Below, piece by piece: positions 7,537 to 15,117 of a DNA stretch of 21,942 nt; position 1 is the first letter of the stretch; every line of letters starts with the position of its first letter. The stretch comes from a virus, in the IMG/VR virus record IMGVR_UViG_3300040815_003420, positions 1 through 21,942 of that record. One strand, 5' to 3'. Position numbers and translations under genes: made by a program. The notes beneath the pieces are model-generated. The model was not told where the DNA came from. It ran no database searches and worked only from the letters and a program-made list of their open reading frames with translations.

Positions 7537-8906
7537 TGGCTTATATAGAAAGATATTATTTAGAAGACCTAAACCAAAACAATGGTATGGCTGAGTTTGA
7601 CCAAATCGGACCAGGTGGTACCGGTGGTGGTGGTAATGGTGATGGTTCTACTGGTGGTGGAGGTGATACTCCAAACAATGATTTAACACCTGATGGAGAT
7701 AACGATATATCTACTACATTAGGTGATAATTTAAATCTTGCAGATGAGTATGTGTTTAAAATTACTACTGAGTTTTTAGAAGGTGAGCCTAAAGGTGCAA
7801 CTGTACACGTAAATGGAATGCCACTACCTGGTCAAGCACCTAAAGAATATAAAGTTAAATTATCAACTTTATTTAATAGTGGACCACAAACGATAGAGGT
7901 TAAAAAATCAGATTATACATCTAATCAAAAATATATTTTAGAAGTAGTAGGTACAGGTACCGAAACTATCGAAGATGTTACCTTATTAGAAGACCCCATT
8001 TCAAGACAAATATTGGGTATAAATAAACTACAATTAAAGGTAAAGTATTTTGAGGATAATCAAGAAAAACCATTTAATATTGGTAATAGTACACTTGTAA
8101 GTTTACCATTTATTCTTGCAAAGAAACCTACACCCAAACAAAGTTCAGAAAAAAATACAGTAATAATAAAGTTAATAGGACCAAATTCATCCGTATCAAT
8201 TATATCAAATAATGAAGAGGATTTATTAGATTCAGGGTTAGAAACTTTTACCGAAACACGTGGTACTAAGTATTTTATAAAATCACCAGATACTACATTA
8301 TATAGAATATCGGAAATTATTATAACTGATATGGATGGTAATACTGAAACTTTAACTGCAGGAAGTAGTGAATCCATTTCAATGGAACTTGTAATTAATA
8401 AAGACTTGGATGTTGATATTTTATCACATAGAGTAGTTAAGAAAAAAGTATTAAAACCAATTATTAGATTGAAAAGTCCATCAACTAAAAAATATAATAT
8501 AAATGATAAAACGGATATTCCATTAATTGTTGAAAAAAATGATGATGTGGTAGCAATATCTATGGTCATTGGTAAGGAAATTTTAGAATTTGATAATCTC
8601 CAACGAGGACCTTATGCCGGTATTAAGATACCACATAGATTGATTGATAAAATTGGTAAGTATAATATAAAACTATTCCCATATTCTATTTCAGAATTAC
8701 AACGGGGACAAAAGAATAAAAATATCGGTCGTAGTGGTAGTGGTGTTGGACGTAGTGGAAGTGGTAGAAATACTTCAATTGGACGTAGTGGAAGTGGTAA
8801 AAGGGTTACTGAGAAAAGTGTGTTAGTCAACACTCAGGTAGAAACCGATACATCTCTACCACCAATACGAAAAGCAAATACTTCAATTGGAAGAAGTGGG
8901 TCGTAA
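7536..8906 (+). CDS. Structural protein with Gly-rich N-terminus and GRSGSG repeats
   Basis: The 456-residue product is not from a family I can name. After a short start (MAYIERYYLEDLNQNNGMAE) there is a Gly-rich linker at about residues 28-48 (GGTGGGGNGDGSTGGGG). The middle (70-390) is beta-rich and looks like two or three Ig-like or beta-sandwich domains (EYVFKITTEFLEGEPKGATV, then TVIIKLIGPNSSVSIISN and KPIIRLKSPSTKKYNIND). The C-terminal 60 residues hold four copies of GRSGS(G), two of them extended to NTSIGRSGS, and the protein ends on the last copy. The chain therefore looks like folded domains between flexible ends, as in a connector or fibre-anchoring protein. It starts in TAATG overlap with the previous gene. 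Confidence 0.85.
   Translation: MAYIERYYLEDLNQNNGMAEFDQIGPGGTGGGGNGDGSTGGGGDTPNNDLTPDGDNDISTTLGDNLNLADEYVFKITTEFLEGEPKGATVHVNGMPLPGQAPKEYKVKLSTLFNSGPQTIEVKKSDYTSNQKYILEVVGTGTETIEDVTLLEDPISRQILGINKLQLKVKYFEDNQEKPFNIGNSTLVSLPFILAKKPTPKQSSEKNTVIIKLIGPNSSVSIISNNEEDLLDSGLETFTETRGTKYFIKSPDTTLYRISEIIITDMDGNTETLTAGSSESISMELVINKDLDVDILSHRVVKKKVLKPIIRLKSPSTKKYNINDKTDIPLIVEKNDDVVAISMVIGKEILEFDNLQRGPYAGIKIPHRLIDKIGKYNIKLFPYSISELQRGQKNKNIGRSGSGVGRSGSGRNTSIGRSGSGKRVTEKSVLVNTQVETDTSLPPIRKANTSIGRSGS
8727..8903 (+). repeat. In-frame repeats coding GRSGS(G), with two NTSIGRSGS copies
   Basis: Copies begin at residues 398, 405, 416 and 452 of the 456-residue protein. The copies at 412-420 and 448-456 extend to NTSIGRSGS, and the last copy is the C-terminus. 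The DNA copies differ at synonymous positions (cgt/aga, ggt/gga/ggg), so the conservation is at the protein level rather than a recent slippage. Confidence 0.85.
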
Positions 8907-8931
8907 TGTGGAAGAATATAAATTTTAAGAA

Positions 8932-11900
8932 ATGTCAAGGATTGATTTAGATAACATATTAAAAAGATTAAACGAAGAGATTTTGGAAAATCCACTATCT
9001 CCGATTAATCAACGCCCCAAAATTTCTAAAATTATTAAAAAAGGGAGAAGAAAAGACGAACTTGGACTTCCGAGTATATTAAGACCTATAAAAGATTTAC
9101 CACAGGTATCATTATCAGACAAACCATTACCTTCAGTAAAAGAAGAGTATGTATCTGAAGAGTTAAATACAAAACCTGCAGAACAAGCCCAAGATTCTTT
9201 TGATATTCTTGATAGTGCAGTTGATTTTACCCTTGAAGTGGTAGATGAAGTTTCTATCGAAGTACCCGATATTCGAAGTATTCAATATCCTAAAGAAATT
9301 AGGGGTGGTGATTTCATTGGATATGATGTAGATTTTCAAATTTCATTTTTGGCAACACCAACAACATCTTATGTAGATATTGGAATTGGTAGAGTTAAAA
9401 ACGCATTAAGAAGAACTGCAAATGAACGAAACCCGTTTGCAAAACAGCAAGGTAGGGATGTATATGAAGAACCCACACCAAATGATAGCTATGTTTTAAA
9501 ATTTAATGTAAAGGAACTATTAATCAACTATCTCGATTTAGAAGGTACTGAAGGTATTGATATTATTAAAATTCCATTTACATTAACTCCGGTAAACGCA
9601 AATGGTAAAAAACCTGTTAATGGAAAGACGGAAACATTTACAGTAGTATTTGATAAAGGTGATTTAGAGATACCAAGGTCAGTTGCTGTTAATAGAATTG
9701 TTGAGGCATTTAAATCACAATTAAACAACAACATATTCTCAGATTCTAAGTACTTAACTCACTTAGCACATTTAGGTGATGGTGACAATAAATTAATTGC
9801 TAATTGGGCACCAAACACTCAGGATAATTCGTTAATTCTTAAATTATATGAACCACTTCCTGCAAGTGTTCAACCAAACCAAAAGGTATGGATATCTAAA
9901 CTTCAATCAGAACCATTTATTGAAACAATAACATTAAATGGTGAAGATGTGGATTACTGTCCACCACTTCAAGGGCCTAATTTTTCTTTAGAAGTAGATA
10001 GTGGAATTGGTTATCAGATTTATGACGATTTATTAGCAAGTGGTTCTCAATCATCTACTAACTTAGTAAATGCGTACACATCAACTCTTGGTATTGATAC
10101 TGAAAAGTTGACTATTCAATACGTAAGTGGTTCCGATTATACTTTTGAAAATTATGTAAGATTTGGTTCTGCAGAAGAAAGGATTAAAAACTTTTGGTAC
10201 AAGGTAGAATTACTTGAGGGTTATGAAGAATCTCTATCGGGATTGACTGGAGTCGAAGTAGAGGTTGGTACAATAGAAACTGAAGATGGATTTGTTCTTC
10301 TTACGGAAGATGGTAAAACATTAAGTATTGATTCACTTTCAATTACACAACAAACACAGGTTGAAGCAACTAAAGTAACCAATAATATTAATTCATTAAT
10401 TCGTACTTTCGATGGATTTGAAAAATTCTTATACTCTTCATCTGATGATTTAGCATACCCAAAAAGTGGAAACACTCTTGTAGCATCTACATCAAATGAT
10501 GCTCAAACTTGGTATAATTCAGCAATAAATTATGCTGCTAATTATGATAAGAATAATGTAAACTATTTAATTAATAACTTACCTGAATATCTAAGAGAAG
10601 ATTACGATAACGAAGAATATATGTTGTTCTTAGATATGATAGGACAACACTTTGATGTTATTTGGGCATATATCAACGGTATTTCAAATTCTAAAAAATT
10701 AGAACACAAAGTTACCACAGGTATTCCCGATACATTGGTCTCACATATGTTAGAATCATTTGGTTGGGATGATAGAAGAGCATATGATTCACAATTCCTA
10801 TGGGAATATGCGTTAGGATTAAACAAAGATGGTACTCAAAAGTATGATAGAAGTTTAAAAGATGCTAACGAAGAAATTTGGAGAAGAATCTTAAATAATT
10901 TACCATATTTACTAAAACATAAAGGTACTAAACGTTCTTTAAAAGCAATACTTGCAACATATGGTATTCCACAATCACTTCTTACGATTATGGAATTCGG
11001 TGGACCTCAAGACCCAACACGAGGTGGTAGTACATCATTTACGTTTGAAGATAGAACTGCTGCAATTAAATTAAGTGGTTCACAATACATTAAAACCTAT
11101 TGGAATCAAAGTGAAACGATACCGGGTAGTGTAGAATTAAATGTTAAATTCGATGAAGCTGGAAATCATGGATTACTATACAACACGACTACTAATGGTG
11201 AAGATGTTGCATGGAAACTTGAGGCAATTCAAACTACTGGTTCCTTCGGTAAAATTAAATTAAGCATATCAGGTAGTTCAGAATTAAAAGAACTCGAATC
11301 ATCTGAAATTAGATTGTTTAATGATGTGTATAAACACATTACATTAACTCGTGAAGAATCATCTCCATCACATTCAATAAACCTTTACGTAAAAGAAGCA
11401 AAAGGAGATAGATTACGAATTGATGATTTACAAACTTTAGAAATTGAAACAACTAATGGTTGGGATACTCATGATTTACTTAAGGTAGGTGGTAACGAAA
11501 TTAATGGAAGTAGTGATATCGCAGGAGGATTGACAGGTTCAATTGATGAATTTAGAATTTGGAAAACTCCTCTTGAAAACACCGTAATTACAAATCATGC
11601 TAAAATACCTGATGCTATTAATGGTAACAACTATACCGCATCATCTGAAGATTTATTATTAAGACATGATTTCGAATATCCAAAAAATAGACACTCGAGT
11701 GGAGATGTTGAAATAATCAACGTATCTATAAGTAACGAGTATGTAGATGGAGCAACAGAGCCTGTAACAAGTTCTATTGCAGTTGGGTTTGCTAATTTAT
11801 CATCGTATCCATATAATTATGAATCTTATGAAAGAAGTGTAACTGCACAAGTTCCTTCAATGGGATTCAATTTTGCTAACAAGATTAGATTTGAATCTCA

Positions 11901-13143
11901 AACTGATTTAAATGGTAATGATGTTTCTAATGGAATTGCTTTATCTCATAGAGTAAGGGCAACTAAAAAATCATTTGACCAATCTCCTGTGGATTCCCCT
12001 AAATTAGGATTATTCTTCTCGCCAACAAAGGAGTTGAATATGGATATTCTAAAATCAATGGGTAATTTTAATATTGATAATTATATCGGTGACCCACGTG
12101 ATGAGTACAATGATGAATATTCAGAACTCAATACTCTTAGAGAATACTACTTTGAAAGAATTAATTTAAATGTTCAAGAATATATTCAACTTGTTAGAAA
12201 CATTGATAAATCATTATTCGATGTACTTACCGATTTAGTCCCTGCAAGAGCAAAAGTTGCTAAGGGTTTATTGATTGAACCTCACATTCTTGAAAGAAGT
12301 AAACAAAAATGGGAAAAACCAACTTCTGAAAAAAGAGATTATGAAACTGAAATAAACATCGATGATAATAATCAAATTGAATTAACTTATGATGTTCAAT
12401 TAGCAGAAATAAATGTTGATGATGGTGTAACTTTTGAACCTTCATACGATACATATGATGGAACTTTAGAAGCAAACGATGAAATTAACTTAGTATCTAA
12501 TTACGATACATATCAGGGACTTATTTCAGGTTCAGATGCTATTACCTTAACAGGTGATTATCCTACTTACGTAGGTGTAGCACAAACTACACTTGGAGAA
12601 GAATTGACAGCTGTAGTTAACTTATCAGATTTTACATTTGTAGGTCAGGAAGATGGTGGATTTGGATTGTATGCATCTGCATCACATGGTAAAGTAACTA
12701 CATTAGATGCGTTGGGTAATATAACTTCAAGTAGACAACAAATTTTTGGTATAGACGAAACTTTTGAGGTTGCAATAACTGTTTGGGGAGACCCATTTAA
12801 CGCGGGTGCATATGCACCATATACTGATTATATTACAAAACCAAAATTTGTGATAGCTAAACAACCATTTGGAAGTACTCCACCATCTGCACCAAAGAGT
12901 TTACCCGGTGGTAAGGAAATAGTTGAAGTAACTCCATTAAATGGTTATTTCCCATCACACTATAAGTTTGTGAAAAACCATTCTTTAGGATTTGAAAGAA
13001 GTTTCTTCAGAGGTTCACAGCAAACAACAGCAACTACTCCCGATGGATTATCACCAGTAGAAACTATTACTACTAATCCAAATATCTTGAAAGTTGCTGA
13101 TACGGGAAGAGGTTCGGGTGAACCAATCCTTGAGGTTGATTGA
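8932..13143 (+). CDS. Large baseplate/tail-tip protein with P2 gpI-like core, LamG-like domain and 19-residue repeats
   Basis: The 1403-residue product is the largest complete gene here. Residues 1-110 are a charged linker. Residues 110-450 are beta-rich (IRSIQYPKEIRGGDFIGYDV, SLILKLYEPLPASVQPNQKV). Residues about 545-690 resemble tail protein I: LPEYLREDYDNEEYMLFLDM near 550, then NNLPYLLKHKGTKRSLKAIL and ATYGIPQSLLTIMEFGG near 655-690; the 'LPYLL+HKGT' helix followed by a second helix is the family's hallmark. Residues about 713-893 look like a LamG/concanavalin-type lectin domain (SGSQYIKTYW, HITLTRE, SINLYVK, GGLTGSIDEFRIWKTPL). Residues 1144-1219 hold four 19-residue repeats, and the final 180 residues form another beta domain. 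It starts 25 bases after the previous stop. It probably forms the outer wedge and carries host-binding or fibre-binding domains. The gpI-like and LamG calls are by pattern. Confidence 0.88.
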   Translation: MSRIDLDNILKRLNEEILENPLSPINQRPKISKIIKKGRRKDELGLPSILRPIKDLPQVSLSDKPLPSVKEEYVSEELNTKPAEQAQDSFDILDSAVDFTLEVVDEVSIEVPDIRSIQYPKEIRGGDFIGYDVDFQISFLATPTTSYVDIGIGRVKNALRRTANERNPFAKQQGRDVYEEPTPNDSYVLKFNVKELLINYLDLEGTEGIDIIKIPFTLTPVNANGKKPVNGKTETFTVVFDKGDLEIPRSVAVNRIVEAFKSQLNNNIFSDSKYLTHLAHLGDGDNKLIANWAPNTQDNSLILKLYEPLPASVQPNQKVWISKLQSEPFIETITLNGEDVDYCPPLQGPNFSLEVDSGIGYQIYDDLLASGSQSSTNLVNAYTSTLGIDTEKLTIQYVSGSDYTFENYVRFGSAEERIKNFWYKVELLEGYEESLSGLTGVEVEVGTIETEDGFVLLTEDGKTLSIDSLSITQQTQVEATKVTNNINSLIRTFDGFEKFLYSSSDDLAYPKSGNTLVASTSNDAQTWYNSAINYAANYDKNNVNYLINNLPEYLREDYDNEEYMLFLDMIGQHFDVIWAYINGISNSKKLEHKVTTGIPDTLVSHMLESFGWDDRRAYDSQFLWEYALGLNKDGTQKYDRSLKDANEEIWRRILNNLPYLLKHKGTKRSLKAILATYGIPQSLLTIMEFGGPQDPTRGGSTSFTFEDRTAAIKLSGSQYIKTYWNQSETIPGSVELNVKFDEAGNHGLLYNTTTNGEDVAWKLEAIQTTGSFGKIKLSISGSSELKELESSEIRLFNDVYKHITLTREESSPSHSINLYVKEAKGDRLRIDDLQTLEIETTNGWDTHDLLKVGGNEINGSSDIAGGLTGSIDEFRIWKTPLENTVITNHAKIPDAINGNNYTASSEDLLLRHDFEYPKNRHSSGDVEIINVSISNEYVDGATEPVTSSIAVGFANLSSYPYNYESYERSVTAQVPSMGFNFANKIRFESQTDLNGNDVSNGIALSHRVRATKKSFDQSPVDSPKLGLFFSPTKELNMDILKSMGNFNIDNYIGDPRDEYNDEYSELNTLREYYFERINLNVQEYIQLVRNIDKSLFDVLTDLVPARAKVAKGLLIEPHILERSKQKWEKPTSEKRDYETEINIDDNNQIELTYDVQLAEINVDDGVTFEPSYDTYDGTLEANDEINLVSNYDTYQGLISGSDAITLTGDYPTYVGVAQTTLGEELTAVVNLSDFTFVGQEDGGFGLYASASHGKVTTLDALGNITSSRQQIFGIDETFEVAITVWGDPFNAGAYAPYTDYITKPKFVIAKQPFGSTPPSAPKSLPGGKEIVEVTPLNGYFPSHYKFVKNHSLGFERSFFRGSQQTTATTPDGLSPVETITTNPNILKVADTGRGSGEPILEVD
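12361..12588 (+). repeat. Four tandem 57-bp/19-residue repeats inside the 1403-residue protein
   Basis: Starting at residues 1144, 1163, 1182 and 1201, four contiguous 19-residue units align without gaps. The shared pattern is x-D-x-I/V/F-x-L/F-x-x-x-Y-D/P-T-Y-x-G-x-L/I, with YDTY or YPTY in units 2 to 4 and YDVQ in unit 1. Copies are well diverged at the DNA level, so this is an old protein repeat, probably a small beta-solenoid or beta-hairpin stack. Confidence 0.85.
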
Positions 13144-13167
13144 TGAAATTAAAAAAATTAGATATTT

Positions 13168-13184
13168 ATATTTATTAAAAAGAA
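13168..13184 (+). promoter_or_regulatory. Candidate late promoter/leader motif (17-mer, copy 1)
   Basis: The 17-mer ATATTTATTAAAAAGAA lies 12 bases before the start codon at 13197. The identical 17-mer occurs at 15952-15968 before the gene at 15974. A second overlapping ATATTTATA begins at 13162. Downstream, AAAGGAAAAG could also serve as a weak ribosome-binding sequence. The promoter role is inferred. Confidence 0.4.
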
Positions 13185-13196
13185 AAGGAAAAGACC

Positions 13197-13826
13197 ATGG
13201 CATATTTAGATAATACATCCATTACGGTTGATGCGATACTAACTAAAAAGGGTAGACAAAAGTTAGCATCGGGTCAATCTCTCAATATCACCAAGTTTGC
13301 ATTAGGTGATGATGAGGTAGATTATTCGTTATACGAACCAGCACATCCGCTAGGTTCTGCTTATTATGATTCAGCAATTACTGCAATCCCTATTTTGGAG
13401 GCAACACCAGATGAAACTCAAGCATTGAGATACAAATTGGTAACTCTAAATAAAGGAACAGTCCAAATTCCAATTGTTTCACTTGGAGTTAGTTCAATAG
13501 GTGTGTATCAAGACGAAGGAGAAGTTGCTCTTTCACCAACTACATCACCTGCAGGAAATACAAATGCTGGATATACCGTAGTGTTGGCAGACCAACGAGC
13601 AGGAACATTAACAGTTACACAAGGAGCAACGGCAGCAGCAACAATACCTGTTGGATTAGGAACTGAAGTGACAACTACTGCACAAGTAGTATCGGGATTA
13701 ACATTCAACTTCATTCCAAATTCAAGTTTGACATCGAACGTTTCAACAACCATCACTGTATTCGGAAATGAAACAGGTGGTTCAATTTCGATTCCTGTAA
13801 CCGTAACATATAGAACAACAGTTTAA
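13197..13826 (+). CDS. Conserved phage structural protein, beta-rich (fibre or tail surface candidate)
   Basis: The 209-residue product begins MAYLDNTSITVDAILTKKGR, then ITKFALGDDEVDYSLYEPAH and IPILEATPDETQALRYKLVT. I recall this N-terminal domain (about residues 1-90) as a widespread module in tail and structural proteins of marine T4-like phages, without an assigned function. The remainder (about 95-209) is Thr/Val/Ser-rich beta, resembling an Ig-like fold that ends VTVTYRTTV. There is no signal peptide. It follows a 53-base gap with a candidate late promoter and precedes the 396-residue gene by 12 bases, so these two genes probably form one transcript that ends at the terminator at 15060. 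Confidence 0.85.
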   Translation: MAYLDNTSITVDAILTKKGRQKLASGQSLNITKFALGDDEVDYSLYEPAHPLGSAYYDSAITAIPILEATPDETQALRYKLVTLNKGTVQIPIVSLGVSSIGVYQDEGEVALSPTTSPAGNTNAGYTVVLADQRAGTLTVTQGATAAATIPVGLGTEVTTTAQVVSGLTFNFIPNSSLTSNVSTTITVFGNETGGSISIPVTVTYRTTV

Positions 13827-13838
13827 ATAGGATAGAAG

Positions 13839-15029
13839 ATGGCAATAATTAATGACTCAGCGATATCGAATCAGATAGCAAATTTAGTAAACGGAGGTGC
13901 GTTTGATGTATCAGAATTAACATCAATCATTAACTCAGGTTTACCAACAGGGCAACAACTTCAAGTAAGTGCCGGATTATTGAGTGGTCCATTTAAAAGA
14001 TTTGGTTCTTTTGATAAAGTTGATGCTAAAACCGAAGTAGTAACTACTGGTTTATGGACAGGTGATGTAGGTTCTTTAACTTCCTTTTTTACCTCATCTA
14101 CCCAAACAGCAGCAACATCAGGAGATTACTACTATAATGTTTATCAGGCAGACCCAAGTGGTGCTGATGCAGAAGTACAATTTGCAGTAGCATATGGACA
14201 CGTTGATGGAAGTGGTTCAGTATCATTAGCAAACGATGATACATCTACATTACCAACTAAGGCAACTTATAAGCAATATGGTTCTACCCTATTAAACGAT
14301 GCAGATAATAAATTCGCATTTGAAAATGGAAGTGGTGTAGCAACTGATTCTAATTCAATTTACGCAATTAACTTATCAAGAAATAGATTTAGAGAAAAGA
14401 TGGACCCAGGCAACTGGTCATTACAACTATCAGGTTCTAATGGTTTGTTTACATTTATTGATAATAGTGGTAAGAAATTTGGAGATACGTTAGGAAATGC
14501 AGGTAGAGTATTTAAAGTAGTATCGGGTTCTCTTAACTTAGGAACTGAAAATGATGCAACCATTAATACAACTACATCATCGGGTGATGAAGGATTTGGT
14601 TTATTCTATCCTGATAGAGGTGTTTTAATTCTTAACCCATCTGCAATTCAAGCAACAGTAGGTTCGGTACCTTACGGAAGTTTAGCAGGTGATGAAGGTG
14701 TTGATGCAGATAAACAAAATCATAAGAGAATATTCCAAGCAATTGAACTTGGTGGTGATTTTGAAGCAAGAAGAACTGAAAATGTATCTACACAACACTT
14801 CTTTGTAAGAGCAACCAATAGAGAGTTCAACTATTCAAATAACCCAACATACACAAATACTGATGGTACATTTGTTGAAACTTCATTTGAAACAGACCCA
14901 AAAACTTACATTACAACCGTAGGTTTATATAATGATTCAAATGAGATGATTGCAGTAGCAAAAACTTCTCAACCCGTACCAAAATCATTTGATAAAGAAG
15001 TATTAATCAAAGTTAAACTTTCATTCTAA
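13839..15029 (+). CDS. Structural protein, probable fibre/surface component (paralogous C-terminal domain A)
   Basis: The 396-residue product starts 12 bases after the previous stop, with AGGA nine bases upstream of its ATG. The N-terminal region (1-60) is helical (DSAISNQIANLVNGGAFDVS). The middle is Ser/Gly/Asp-rich and beta-like, with NRFREKMDPGNWSLQLSGSN and GFGLFYPDRGVLILNPSAIQ. The C-terminal 70 residues contain FFVRATNREFNYSNNPTYTN and YITTVGLYNDSNEMIAVAKT, ending in a strand LIKVKLSF. The same C-terminal pattern closes the next gene product. I recall the 'YITT(V/I)GLYND' ending from T4-like marine phage structural proteins without known function. The gene ends just before the rho-independent terminator at 15060-15083. 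Confidence 0.85.
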   Translation: MAIINDSAISNQIANLVNGGAFDVSELTSIINSGLPTGQQLQVSAGLLSGPFKRFGSFDKVDAKTEVVTTGLWTGDVGSLTSFFTSSTQTAATSGDYYYNVYQADPSGADAEVQFAVAYGHVDGSGSVSLANDDTSTLPTKATYKQYGSTLLNDADNKFAFENGSGVATDSNSIYAINLSRNRFREKMDPGNWSLQLSGSNGLFTFIDNSGKKFGDTLGNAGRVFKVVSGSLNLGTENDATINTTTSSGDEGFGLFYPDRGVLILNPSAIQATVGSVPYGSLAGDEGVDADKQNHKRIFQAIELGGDFEARRTENVSTQHFFVRATNREFNYSNNPTYTNTDGTFVETSFETDPKTYITTVGLYNDSNEMIAVAKTSQPVPKSFDKEVLIKVKLSF

Positions 15030-15059
15030 TTAAATTTATTAAAATATAAATCATAGAAG

Positions 15060-15083
15060 AACCCCACCAAAAGTGGGGTTTTT
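15060..15083 (+). terminator. Rho-independent terminator after the 396-residue gene
   Basis: AACCCCAC (15060-15067) pairs with GTGGGGTT (15073-15080) around a five-base CAAAA loop, giving an 8-bp GC-rich stem in otherwise AT-rich DNA. The T-run extends to 15083 and is followed by CGTTT. It lies 31 bases after the stop codon at 15029. It is the only clear intrinsic terminator I found in the window. Confidence 0.9.
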
Positions 15084-15092
15084 CGTTTCATG

Positions 15093-15101
15093 ATATTTAT
15101 A
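15093..15101 (+). promoter_or_regulatory. Candidate late promoter motif ATATTTATA
   Basis: The motif starts ten bases after the terminator T-run and ends 16 bases before the ATG at 15118, where a new promoter is needed to express the next gene independently. The core is shared with the other late-gene gaps. Confidence 0.4.
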
Positions 15102-15117
15102 CAAAAGAATTATTTAA

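Noticed and set aside
8060-8569. Long minus-strand open frame (169 codons) opposite the 456-residue protein
   Set aside because: It lies wholly inside a convincing + strand gene, has hydrophobic low-complexity composition typical of the antisense of AT-rich coding DNA, and has no promoter or spacing of its own. Other minus-strand frames in the window (for example 20834-21247, 2973-3278) were rejected for the same reason.
15045-15052. TATAAATC as a T4-type late promoter on the + strand
   Set aside because: It stands directly upstream of a strong terminator, so any transcript would end within about 30 bases; TATAAATT at 8917 has equally weak support.
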